64,000 nt of DNA from Carposina sasakii. Its lineage: Eukaryota; Arthropoda; Insecta; Lepidoptera; Carposinidae. The stretch is from positions 6,696,001 to 6,760,000 of the forward strand of contig CP053157.1 in assembly GCA_014607495.2 (NCBI GenBank). The letters run 5' to 3'. A program made the translations under genes and the position numbers. Shown here piece by piece: positions 37,401 to 44,220 of this stretch (position 1 is its first letter; each line of letters opens with the position of its first letter). The notes beneath the pieces are model-generated. The model worked only from the letters and a program-made list of their open reading frames with translations, did not search any database and was not told where the DNA came from.

Positions 37401-40400
37401 CAAATGCAATTAATGAAATCGGTAAATATTTATGCACTAACAATTCTCTTATTTGATTAAAAACAAAAGTTTTATTTCTTTAACATACCTATTCATTTTA
37501 AACAAAAATATTATTTTGGTAATACAAAAGTACTTACAAAACAAAACAAACACTTGAACTATTTAAATAAATAATAACAATACTTACCTGTTTGTTCTGC
37601 GATTCTATTACTCGTGCGTCACTAAATAGTAAATACACTCACTATGCTGGGTTTATGATCCGACCGATCCGAACACGGCGGGAGTTGAAACACGAATGAA
37701 CAAAATACAACTGGGGCCGCGTCGCGCTTGCGTTTGTCGGCAAAAACAAAGGATACCGACAGACACGAGCCGTGCTGTCAAAGGATGCCGCTGCCGCCTC
37801 GCATTTACAAAGAAAGCTAAGCGTAAAAATGTTTATTTAAACTTCTCGATGTCTCGACTTTTCTGGAGCTGAATTTCCCGGGTACGAGACCGACCGATTT
37901 CCCGGGAATTCCCGGGACGAGAATTCCCGGGAACAAACCCTAGTCTACTGCCATAGTGGGGTTTTGCCCATAGCCACCACGCTGGGTAGGCGGGTTGGTG
38001 ACCGCAGTGTGATTTTCGGATTATGTTGTCAACACGGAAGGCGCTGCTGCCCGCCTCCCGGAAACCCTTAATCGCCTCGTACGATACCCACGGGCAGACA
38101 TGGGGTTGTACAAAATCTAATCTGCCGGAACCACGCGGCTCTATCTATTATATATATTCATGTAACCTTGCTCGTGTATGAAGGAGATCCTAATGCTGTA
38201 ATATATTGTAATATATCCTAATGCCATATATTGTACGGGCCTAGATGTAAAATATCAGGGGCATAAGTTGCTAATCTATGGCCTGAGAGACTGCCCTTCA
38301 GTTCCTTAGTTGAAAATTGTGAGTGTATGACGTTTTTGTGGCGCGATAGCATCGCTTTGCCTTTGCTTTTACAAGTTACATAATTCCCCTGCGGTATCAC
38401 TAGATTGTGTAATTCTTCTAATAAACTAGATAACTTCGCTAAAATCACTGCATGGCTACATTAATCCCTTATTCCAGCTTCGGGGCTCCAGCATCTCCAG
38501 GAAGTGGGTTCGGAGGTGGCTTTGGGGGCTTCAACAAAAGCCCGTCGAGTGGTTTCGGGGCGCCTGCCACGTTTGGCGGGGGCGCCACTTTCGGTGCCGC
38601 GGCGTTCGGAGGCGCCTCTCCAGGGAAAGCTTTTGTAAGCGCCGGCACTGGGTCGCCTGGTGGTGAGTTTTGATTCTTATAACCCTGGGATGCGCTACAT
38701 ATATGACAAATGTCATATCACAACAAGAAATGCAAGAAAGAATACGTGTGTTCGAAGTGTAACAAAGGGGACATGTTAAGTGAAATACTATGAAAATGCC
38801 GAGAAACCCCATAAACCGAATACCCAGAAACTAGACTAAATTTGGGACTCGAAATCATATGTTTAGTTTTCCAGATAGCATGGGGAATTTTAAAAAAATG
38901 TTATTTTGAATCTCAAATTTTGTGGATAGGTTCCCATAGTTCGCTATATTCATATATTTTCGCTTAAAATATTGCCTCTTTTATTACACCCTGTAGAATA
39001 CCTAGTAGAAATTAGCTGTATATATTGTGACGATACAAAGCGTCGCATTATTTCAAGTCAATGAGGTGTCAATATATTTGTTATTGTGCTTGACAGCCTT
39101 TTTAAAAACGTAGATTTATTCCGTAAGATAAGTTTTAAAGTATTTCTTACCTATTACCTTAGGCTTCGGAACACCACAGCAGCAATCCAACGCGACGTTT
39201 GAGAACTTAGCGTCGCAGAACACGCTCACATTCGGTAATCTAGCGCAACAATCCGGCCAGCCGCAGGCGCCTGCCGCGCCCAATTTTAATACGTAAGTTG
39301 TTACGATTTTTTTTATATTTATTTTACCTTATACATAGATAGGCATGCGGAGAGGGTGAATGAAAGTAGACTGACAAAATATCTGTACAACGGAATAGTG
39401 GATGGAAGGGTTGGAAGGGGAAGATCGCACCGGACTTTCACCGAGCAAATTGGTGAAATTCTAGAGAAACGTCAGGTCATGTGTACCCTAAACCGACAAG
39501 CGTGCATGATTGATTATCATGAAAGTAGATGAAGCGGAAGACGTGTAGCAAGTGGAGATCTGTGATTTCTGCAGACCCCTCCGGGAAAGAGGTGTGATTT
39601 TACGTATGTATGTAGATACACTTTAAAAAGTAATCTATACAGGGTGTTTGTGACAGCCAGGAAAATATTTATATGGTGACTTCAGACCATGATTCTGAGA
39701 TGAAAACCAGTGAAAATGTTCGCAGGAAATTGCCGAAAATTTCCGACATTTTCTTAATTTTTTTTCAGAAAAAATAGTGTGGTTCGTTTAAGTAGGCCTT
39801 AAATAATGACTTAAAAACAAATTTTTTACCTATGGATGATTTTCAAAAAAAAAGTTGCTCTCAAAAAAGTTCAAAAAACTGATCAACCCCAAAGGAGAGT
39901 CACAAGTGACCCAAAAAACAGCAATGTATCACACAATAACCAAGAAGCCCATTTAGTCACAGGATCGCCCGATACAACTGGCGCGGAAAGCAAACATTGC
40001 GTATAATCAAATTAAAAATTAATTTCCTGTGAGTAATATAATAACACTTTCGTATAACTCAAAACAATTGTACTTGTTCAGTATCTCAGTATTTACCTGG
40101 CTGTCACACACACCCTGTATAAAACAAGAAATATGTATGTTTGATTTCTTATATGTCCTTTATAAATAGTTTTCTAGATATTTAAGTTCTAAATCTTGTG
40201 TGCGACGCACGAGACGTTAAAACAATATGTTTGTGTACAACATAGTCCGAAAATCACATTGCGGTCACCAACCCGCCTGCCCAGCGTGGTGACTATGGGT
40301 AAAAACACCCCCATATGTCAGTAGCCTTGTGGCGTGCCCTGGGGGAGGCCTGCGCCCAGCAGTGGACTGCAACAGGCCGATGTGATGATGATAGTTGAGA

Positions 40401-40697
40401 TATTTAGAAAATGATTTATCTAAGTTTAAAGTCCAGTGTGCTAGACACGCGGCTGTGACGTCACATTCCCGCGATCCACGCTCTTGTTTTGTATTTAATT
40501 CATGATTTTAATTTTTTCCCAGTTCTGTATCTAAAACGATCGTAGCTTCAAAACTACTTACGCGATTTAAATGAATCAAATTACACAAAAAAAACCCACC
40601 GCACAAAAATTTTGTCCCAGTGTCAGGCATCAGAACAGGACTATAGAGTAATCTTTTTTTTTTCAGGTCACCTTCATTTACCGGTTGGCGAGGTTAG
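16481..40697 (+). CDS. Nup214: Nucleoporin Nup214 (cytoplasmic FG nucleoporin), 28 exons
   Basis: Exons: 16481-16519, 16692-16830, 16910-17076, 17584-17756, 18201-18412, 19045-19165, 20453-20540, 21182-21284, 21843-21996, 22367-22442, 23363-23504, 24028-24092, 24455-24652, 25143-25312, 25577-25741, 26903-27085, 27697-27971, 28657-28785, 29204-29470, 29790-30278, 30438-30557, 30912-32088, 32598-32791, 33796-33897, 34491-34554, 38478-38662, 39163-39292, 40667-40697. They sum to 5358 nt, exactly 1785 codons plus stop, which supports the phases. Nup214 sits on the cytoplasmic face of the nuclear pore with Nup88 and docks the mRNA-export helicase DDX19/Dbp5 and CRM1. Visible parts: beta-propeller (about 1-400), Pro/Gln linker, helical coiled-coil region (about 493-820), then FG repeats (SIFG, SVFG, GFG) to the end. 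The segment with LASQN..TFG in exon 27 and the terminal GWR in exon 28 match the vertebrate C-terminus. Length is in the family range. Intron 25 (3.9 kb) contains a hAT transposon. The exon 13 donor is weak (see findings). Confidence 0.95.
18580..18711 (+). pseudogene. C-terminal fragment of an RTE-like LINE ORF
   Basis: In Nup214 intron 5 an open stretch of 43 codons plus stop reads KVRWKDEIDTIG, then NWPKMAKNCDKWQSLEEA. The pattern RW.D....G..W...A.....W..L.EA is the usual C-terminus of insect RTE-like endonuclease-reverse transcriptases. The rest of the element is absent. Confidence 0.6.
19384..19898. mobile_element. AGGGTTCCGTA-ended element in Nup214 intron 6
   Basis: It starts AGGGTTCCGTACG and ends CGTACGGAACCCT, 515 bp, followed by GCGAGTCAACTCGCACTTG. 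Such ends are widespread in insect genomes. The interior contains G and C homopolymers and no coding sequence. Confidence 0.6.
20554..20648 (+). repeat. Family C repeat, 5' part only, in Nup214 intron 7
   Basis: CATACATACATACATATAATC leader and CACATGGTGCCACTTCTGACC; the remainder is absent. Begins 14 bp after exon 7. Confidence 0.65.
20697..21048 (+). mobile_element. Family A MITE in Nup214 intron 7
   Basis: Full-length plus-orientation copy ending CATCCTGTAT, with small internal deletions. It lies about 130 bp upstream of exon 8. Confidence 0.72.
22121..22330. mobile_element. Foldback element upstream of Nup214 exon 10
   Basis: GTCGGCTTTTCACTATTGG at the left mirrors ACTGAAAAGCCGAT at the right, with further matching inward. 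It ends 36 bp before exon 10. Overlapping open frames on both strands here are by-products. Confidence 0.55.
22640..22796 (+). repeat. Family J repeat in Nup214 intron 10
   Basis: TTCCGTCCGACTTCCCGTCC, then GCACTATAATATCTCCTGCG and ACCGAAATGCGGTCG. Confidence 0.62.
22806..23022 (+). repeat. Family B repeat in Nup214 intron 10
   Basis: CCGCGACTCCGTCCGCGTGG to AGATATAGATAGATT-like end, with a small deletion in the middle. Confidence 0.68.
23588..23805 (-). repeat. Family B repeat, reverse copy in Nup214 intron 11
   Basis: CACGCGGACGAAGTCGCGGG near the right end. The left part has GAAAGTTTGTGAGTATGGAT, a variant tail shared with 28432-28545. Confidence 0.65.
23812..23905. repeat. Family K hairpin repeat, second copy, in Nup214 intron 11
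   Basis: GTTGATGCTGTCTTTATCTT at the left mirrors AAGAAAGACAGCAAC at the right, ending CAGATATGCTATCTG. Similar to 1200-1305. Confidence 0.55.
24123..24240 (+). repeat. Small LINE 3' fragment in Nup214 intron 12
   Basis: It contains GATGAAGCGAAAGAGGTGTG followed by a TCCCGGGAAAGA block. This resembles the sequence just downstream of the LINE fragment at 39530-39600. Confidence 0.45.
24715..24815 (+). repeat. Family B fragment after Nup214 exon 13
   Basis: GTGTCGGCTAACTCCATACC and ATCGCTCCAGCCGTTTTTAC are the reverse of the block in 23640-23720. Confidence 0.5.
24827..25070 (+). mobile_element. tRNA-derived SINE (family F) in Nup214 intron 13
   Basis: The head has an A-box-like TGATAGCCCAATGGTTAA and the B-box GGTTCGATCCC, then a body with CTTAGCTATACTCACCCG and a CAATCCCTTCGCAATATG tail. 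It is the same family as 30658-30853 and 63692-63835. Confidence 0.7.
25768..26056 (+). repeat. Family C repeat in Nup214 intron 15
   Basis: Nearly full copy with TACATACATACATA leader and the ACTTGTACAGTATGCCCG end block, starting 27 bp after exon 15. Confidence 0.68.
26152..26808 (-). mobile_element. Family A MITE interrupted by a TTCTA-rich insert, in Nup214 intron 15
   Basis: Family A sequence occupies 26152-26250 and 26600-26808. About 350 bp of unrelated sequence starting (TTCTA)n TTTATTGTACACAG replaces roughly 85 bp of the element between them. The insert start resembles 62671-62690. Confidence 0.6.
28047..28180. mobile_element. Short foldback element in Nup214 intron 17
   Basis: GTCGATTCTGACCGTCGCAC at the left pairs with TGTGACGGTCAGAGTCGATC at the right (two mismatches); matching CCTCTCC-type sequence lies inward. 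Confidence 0.55.
28432..28545 (-). repeat. Family B fragment in Nup214 intron 17
   Basis: TCCTACTAATATTATAACCG, then GTTACTCTTTCACGTAAAAA and GAGCGATTTTAATAAAATTT, as in 23588-23700. Confidence 0.55.
28938..29080 (+). repeat. Family H repeat in Nup214 intron 18
   Basis: TTTTTACCCGACTGCGCTAG, GGCATGCTCTAGATCCTAAA and CGTCTTAGTCGTGAG. Confidence 0.55.
30658..30853 (-). mobile_element. tRNA-derived SINE (family F) in Nup214 intron 21
   Basis: Reverse-orientation copy. The tRNA-like head is at the right end (GGGCTATCACCGC on the plus strand) and the body with GGCGTTTGTTTTACGG is at the left. It ends about 60 bp before exon 22. Confidence 0.68.
30912..32088 (+). other. Nup214: Nup214 exon 22: large FG-repeat exon
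   Basis: A single 1177-nt exon encodes about 392 residues, nearly all Ser, Thr, Ala, Pro, Gln and FG dipeptides (SIFG, SVFG, VFA). This is intrinsically disordered FG sequence that binds transport receptors in the pore. Long open frames on the other strand and in frame +2 here are by-products of the repetitive composition. Confidence 0.93.
31683..31962 (+). repeat. 33-bp coding minisatellite in the Nup214 FG region
   Basis: About eight head-to-tail units of 11 codons of the form TQASVFGATPT. Each unit carries one FG. Units differ mainly at synonymous sites and at the residues after FG (G, E, A, T), so the array is partly homogenised rather than newly copied. Confidence 0.85.
33003..33222 (+). 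repeat. Family L repeat in Nup214 intron 23
   Basis: CTAGCGGCAGCCCACGGCCT, then CATCAAAATCGGTTCCCTAG and TTTGTTTTATAATATGTAGT. Confidence 0.62.
33330..33625 (-). repeat. Family B repeat, reverse copy in Nup214 intron 23
   Basis: TATACATATAATAAAAATGT start and GGACGGAGTCGCGGGCGTCT end; full length. Confidence 0.7.
33942..34246. mobile_element. Foldback element with ~65-bp arms in Nup214 intron 24
   Basis: The left arm contains ATGATGAATTTGGTGAGAGC and the right arm its reverse complement, extending through GACGTTTAAAAGTGAGACAT. The middle is about 170 bp. Non-coding. Confidence 0.68.
34633..34640. repeat. Left target-site duplication of the hAT element
   Basis: GTCTACTG immediately before TAGGGTTT. 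The same eight bases follow AAACCCTA at 37943-37950. Confidence 0.9.
34641..37942 (-). mobile_element. hAT-superfamily DNA transposon in Nup214 intron 25
   Basis: A 3302-bp element bounded by TAGGGTTT at the left and AAACCCTA at the right. The exact 8-bp target duplication GTCTACTG is at 34633-34640 and 37943-37950. Both ends carry subterminal copies of TTCTCGGG or TTCCCGGG motifs, as expected for transposase-binding repeats. The transposase runs on the minus strand (35133-37086). The insertion splits another dispersed repeat, whose halves lie at 34596-34640 and 37943-38115. An intact copy of that repeat at 62141-62405 shows the empty site. A small piece of the same repeat family (about 37170-37240) lies inside the element, upstream of the transposase. 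Confidence 0.92.
35133..37086 (-). pseudogene. hAT transposase (BED finger, RNase H-like core, C-terminal dimerisation domain), two frameshifts
   Basis: Three consecutive minus-strand reading frames: 37086-36235, 36256-35357 and 35381-35133. The first begins METSKVLKYFKK and has a BED-type zinc finger (C-x2-C ... H-x4-H), then IRGITKSEF and an ITIDEWTS-like strand. The second continues the transposase with an acidic low-complexity insert and a long helical region. The third has the hAT C-terminal signature STENERVFSISG and RSRLSDKSINALVYLK. The frame breaks coincide with a 12-T run (36241-36252) and a 5-A run (35408-35412). The coding body is otherwise free of stops, so this is a young copy or carries assembly indels. 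Confidence 0.88.
37943..37950. repeat. Right target-site duplication of the hAT element
   Basis: GTCTACTG directly after the right terminal AAACCCTA, matching 34633-34640. Confidence 0.9.
38753..38996. mobile_element. Family D foldback MITE, diverged, in Nup214 intron 26
   Basis: Same layout as 6457-6728, with GTGTAACAAAGGGG at the left and TTATTACACCCTGTA at the right. It starts about 90 bp after exon 26. Confidence 0.6.
39341..39532 (+). pseudogene. C-terminal fragment of a LINE ORF
   Basis: In Nup214 intron 27 a 63-codon open stretch reads RHAERVNESRLTKYLYNG, then GRVGRGRSHRTFTEQIGEIL and NRQACM. This matches the C-terminal tail common to moth LINE ORFs (GRGRPR.TF.DQI pattern). Similar downstream sequence follows to about 39610. 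Confidence 0.6.
39640..40117. mobile_element. TA-flanked MITE in Nup214 intron 27
   Basis: A 478-bp element with ends CAGGGTGTTTGTGACAGCC and GGCTGTCACACACACCCTG (one mismatch over 22 bp), flanked by TA on both sides. Non-coding and distinct inside from families A and D. Confidence 0.72.
40243..40395 (-). repeat. 'GTAGGCCTCCCCC' repeat, reverse copy in Nup214 intron 27
   Basis: GCGGTCACCAACCCGCCTGC to GGCCTGCGCCCAGCAGTGGA, the reverse of 62150-62280. Confidence 0.65.
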
Positions 40698-40832
40698 TTA
40701 TTATTATGATGCCATACTATTTATTAATGATTATTACCTAATACTTACTTATATTTTCTAGAAATTGTGTATTTATGTATGATAATTTGTATTCAATTTT
40801 GTAGAAATAGACATGTTAAACAATATAATCGA

Positions 40833-40838
40833 AATAAA
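40833..40838 (+). terminator. Nup214: Polyadenylation signal of Nup214
   Basis: AATAAA about 135 bp after the Nup214 stop codon and the first clear one downstream. It is the likely end of the transcript. Confidence 0.6.
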
Positions 40839-42075
40839 GCAGTTTTCTATTGTACTAATGAAATTTTATTAAGAGGTGAAAATTGGCTTAGGTAAGTTTA
40901 ATAGCTCTTTCATAGAATGCTAAAAAATAGCGCATTTGCTAGCGACTCAATTGTGCACCTCTTTCATCGCCAAAGATCCTGGATTAGAATTCCGATAGAA
41001 TATAGATGTCCATAGTGCGAACATTAATATGATGGATGAGGCTGTGATGAATAAGATTGTTTTTATACAGGATGTAAGTGACAGACACGGAAATATTGCA
41101 CTATCTAGTAATCCAAATAACAAACGACACAAGCCCGTAGCCTATTTTTTACCCGACTGCGCGACGCAAAGGAGTGGTATTGTTATCAACTGGATTGTCC
41201 CTTATATTTTTATTTATTTTGTGTATAAAATGAGTGCCGCTGCATGTTTCATAGAACGGTCCGTTTTTTTAAATAAATGATTTATTGGATGCTTGAATGC
41301 CCTTAGTTCTGATTAGCATATTACCTAAATATTTAAATGCTCATAAAGGAACGTTTCTAAATGAAAAAAGAATTGAAAATGAATAACGAAATGAGGCATA
41401 TGAAACTCTATAATACAAACGAAAGTACATAAGTGGATACTTCAATTTTAATACTTAATCTGTTTTATAGTTCCATAAATATTCTTATTACAGTAAATAT
41501 TGTGTGATAATATTTTATTCCAAAGTAAGTTACTACTTACTTAGCAAACCAAAGAGAGACGTTAATCAAATCAGATTTCTTCAGCGTAATATTCCGCACT
41601 TCTAAGTCCAGGCAGACAACTGGGTCACTTGATAAATCCTCATCCAGTTATAGTACCGATAAAGTTCGCGCGAACTTGGCTCGTTAGCCATCTAAGAAAT
41701 CCCTAGGTTTGTTAGGCTGAATGGAATGGGCACAGGATAGGGGGCGATGGAAAACTTCCGCTTCGCCACTACTAATGAGATGATGGAATTATTGGAAAAA
41801 ACTTTAGATGAACCGATGGATTAATTTGAATTTATTGCCGACTTAAGATTCTTAATTCGGATATGTCCAATGGTATGTCGGTCTTTGTCCTATAATCTGT
41901 GTTTATTGTGAAACATTACAATTTTGCAACTCGATCGATTAGCTATTGTCGCATTATGGGAACGCGCCCTAAGGCTTATTTTCACAAACTGCTTAAATTC
42001 CTAAATCTCGGTTAATTTGTGGTCTATCTATGGAAGTGGTTTTGTACGTATTTTTGTTATAGAGTTGTAGTTATA
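40839..42075. other. Gene-free stretch after Nup214
   Basis: No coding sequence supported. A short family H piece (41145-41190) contains CCCGACTGCGCGACGCAAAG, identical to a piece at 43788. Confidence 0.5.
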
Positions 42076-42310
42076 GAAGGTGTGATATAAAGGTTATGTT
42101 AAGCGAAAAGCTACGAAAATAGCCCACCATAAAGACTATCCACAGTTTCAACTCGAAATTACGTACGATTGTATTAATATTCCTAAGTTATTTAGAAATT
42201 TGTGATTTTGAGTCTAAAATTTTGTAAATAGATTTTTTATAGTGTATTATATTTATAGCTGTTCGCTCGACATACCCCTTTTGTTACAGCTTACGGCTTA
42301 CACCCTGTAT
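42076..42310. mobile_element. Family D foldback MITE, diverged copy
   Basis: It carries GGTTATGTTAAGCGAAAAGC at the left and CACCCTGTAT at the right, with the usual internal inverted block. Confidence 0.6.
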
Positions 42311-42859
42311 AGATTTATTATAAACGCCTACATTTACCGGCGTCATCCTCTCAAGTTGCTGAAGTACCTATCCACCCTAGCTGCAAATAGAATAGGTAAG
42401 TAGGAAACAGGAAGTGAATTCTGTATGAAGCCGGGAAGTATTCACAGGAAATGAATATCCTTGGATACAAAGAGGTAGGTAGGTACCTACGTACGTATGC
42501 TATAATGTAATTTGCTTATAGGGAAGTCAAGTTTTTCCTTTCTATAAAGTTTTTTACCTCCTAGCCTTATTCTTATTCAATACACAGGTACTTACTAACT
42601 TTGACTAATTTAATTATAAGTAGATACTTTAGGTACATAAATATAGATTTCTTTGACATGAGTTCCTGTGTCTCCAAGATGGGGCAGAGAGCCTCCACAG
42701 TTCTCCGCCATCAGTCTTGAGCTTCGCGCTTTATTATGCTCGTCTTCACTACTTTCTTCGCCTCTGCGATGATCATCCGCCGCCAGGTTTGTTTATAGTG
42801 GACATGTTAGGTATAGAACCAATATGGTGTCAGTCTAATAGCAACGGTCCAAAGTTCTG

Positions 42860-43240
42860 ACCAGGGGCTGCTCTCAAGGTTCAGTTTTGGGCCCATATCT
42901 TTGGAATATTAGCTTCGACGATTTCCTTGATATCCCTCTACCTGATGGCTGTTCCCTGGTCGGCTATGCTGATGACGGACTTCTTTTGGTTCAGGGCCAA
43001 ACTCGTAATAATTTGGAAATTTTGGCTTCTGAGTGTTTAATATCTGATTGGGGTAACAGAAATAAACTGGAATTTGCTGCTCATAAAACTGTACAATTCT
43101 TACTAAAAGGTGAACTAAAGGTTATAATATTCATAATTAATATAATACTCAATAATGTAAGAATAACTTCCTGCAAGCATTCACGCTATTTAGCCTTCAG
43201 GACCACAATGTTGAATTTGCAAAATGTTGGATTCTTATGA
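42860..43240 (+). pseudogene. Reverse transcriptase fragment of an R1-like LINE
   Basis: Read in frame from about 42860, the translation gives RGCSQGSVLGPYLWN, then VGYADD (the RT catalytic strand), then NKLEFAAHKTVQF. This is RT motifs 4-6 of an R1-type LINE. The rest of the RT and the endonuclease are missing upstream and similarity fades after about 43200. An 18-A run at 44024-44041 on the same strand may be the tail of this or another plus-strand retroposon. Confidence 0.75.
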
Positions 43241-43467
43241 TGTTGAATTCGCAAAATATTTAATCCCAAAATGTTGAATTCGTAAAACCCGCTGTAGGTG
43301 AAGGTAATATTCAATTTTATTAATTACCGTGAAGTACTTGCAAAACGTCGTTGTCGAGAGAGTTGAGTGCCCTCATACAAATTGAACACGAACTGAGCAA
43401 ATAGGTACGAGTGCGCACTTACCTACCTATCGCATTTAACGAATAGTAAGTAAGTATACCTACCGGT

Positions 43468-43670
43468 GTAACAAGGGTTATGCTAATGTCGAAGGTTAAT
43501 GTTAACCGAAATGCTATGAACATAGCCCCCTATAGAGAACCTATTTCAGACTCGAAAACTCGAAATCACATGTTTATTTTTCCAAATGGTATGGAGAATT
43601 CGGAGGAATGTTTATACAATTTTGAAAAAATTCGAGACTTCGAGTCTCGTATTTCGGTAAAGGTTTTTTT
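43468..43670. mobile_element. Family D foldback MITE, partial
   Basis: The left half is recognisable (GTAACAAGGGTTATG, then ATAGCCCCCTATAGAG, then CGAAATCACATGTTTA). The right terminus is not found. Confidence 0.5.
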
Positions 43671-44023
43671 TATATTAAATAGGCTTACGCTTGACCACAA
43701 CGCGCCTGATGGTAAGCACCGTTGCAGTCTAATACCCGGTTCCTATATGCAACGAATCGTCATGGTATAAAAATTACTATCCGTTTTTACCCGACTGCGC
43801 GACGCAAAGGAGTGGTATTGTGTTTAACGGACTATGTATGTATATTTGTATGTTCCTTTGAAGCACTACACAGACCAAACGCCTGGGCCAATTTTTATGA
43901 TTCATATGTCAATCGATTCCTCTTCTATTCTATTTTTGTTTATGGCCTTTATGATCGTGTCAAGCACAATAATTCCGCCAATGTCACGTAGAGAAGAAAA
44001 ACACGTTGGGGATTGGGCAATGT

Positions 44024-44041
44024 AAAAAAAAAAAAAAAAAA
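44024..44041 (+). repeat. 18-A run at the junction of plus-strand DNA and the minus-strand LINE
   Basis: The A run is on the plus strand, directly against the 3' end of the minus-strand LINE (44042). It is the wrong polarity to be that LINE's own tail and suits a plus-strand retroposon ending here. Confidence 0.5.
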
Positions 44042-44220
44042 GGAATATTTATTTTAACTTAATATTATAGGTGCCCAGTTACCCAACTATTTGGACCTAA
44101 AACAAGGGAAAACATCACAACATATATTACACAAAATGGACTTAGTACGAGTATAACAATATAATATATAAATATGGATGGCCAAATAAATAGTTAATAA
44201 TTACAAGACTGCTTAGGATA

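Larger units (their letters stand above)
34596..38115 (+). repeat. Dispersed 'GTAGGCCTCCCCCAG' repeat, split by the hAT insertion
   Basis: The left part (34596-34640) and right part (37951-38115) join to give the same sequence as the uninterrupted copy at 62141-62405: GTAGGCCTCCCCCAG, then GGCGGGTTGGTGACCG, then AATCGCCTCGTACGATACCC. A minus-strand copy is at 40243-40395. Confidence 0.85.
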
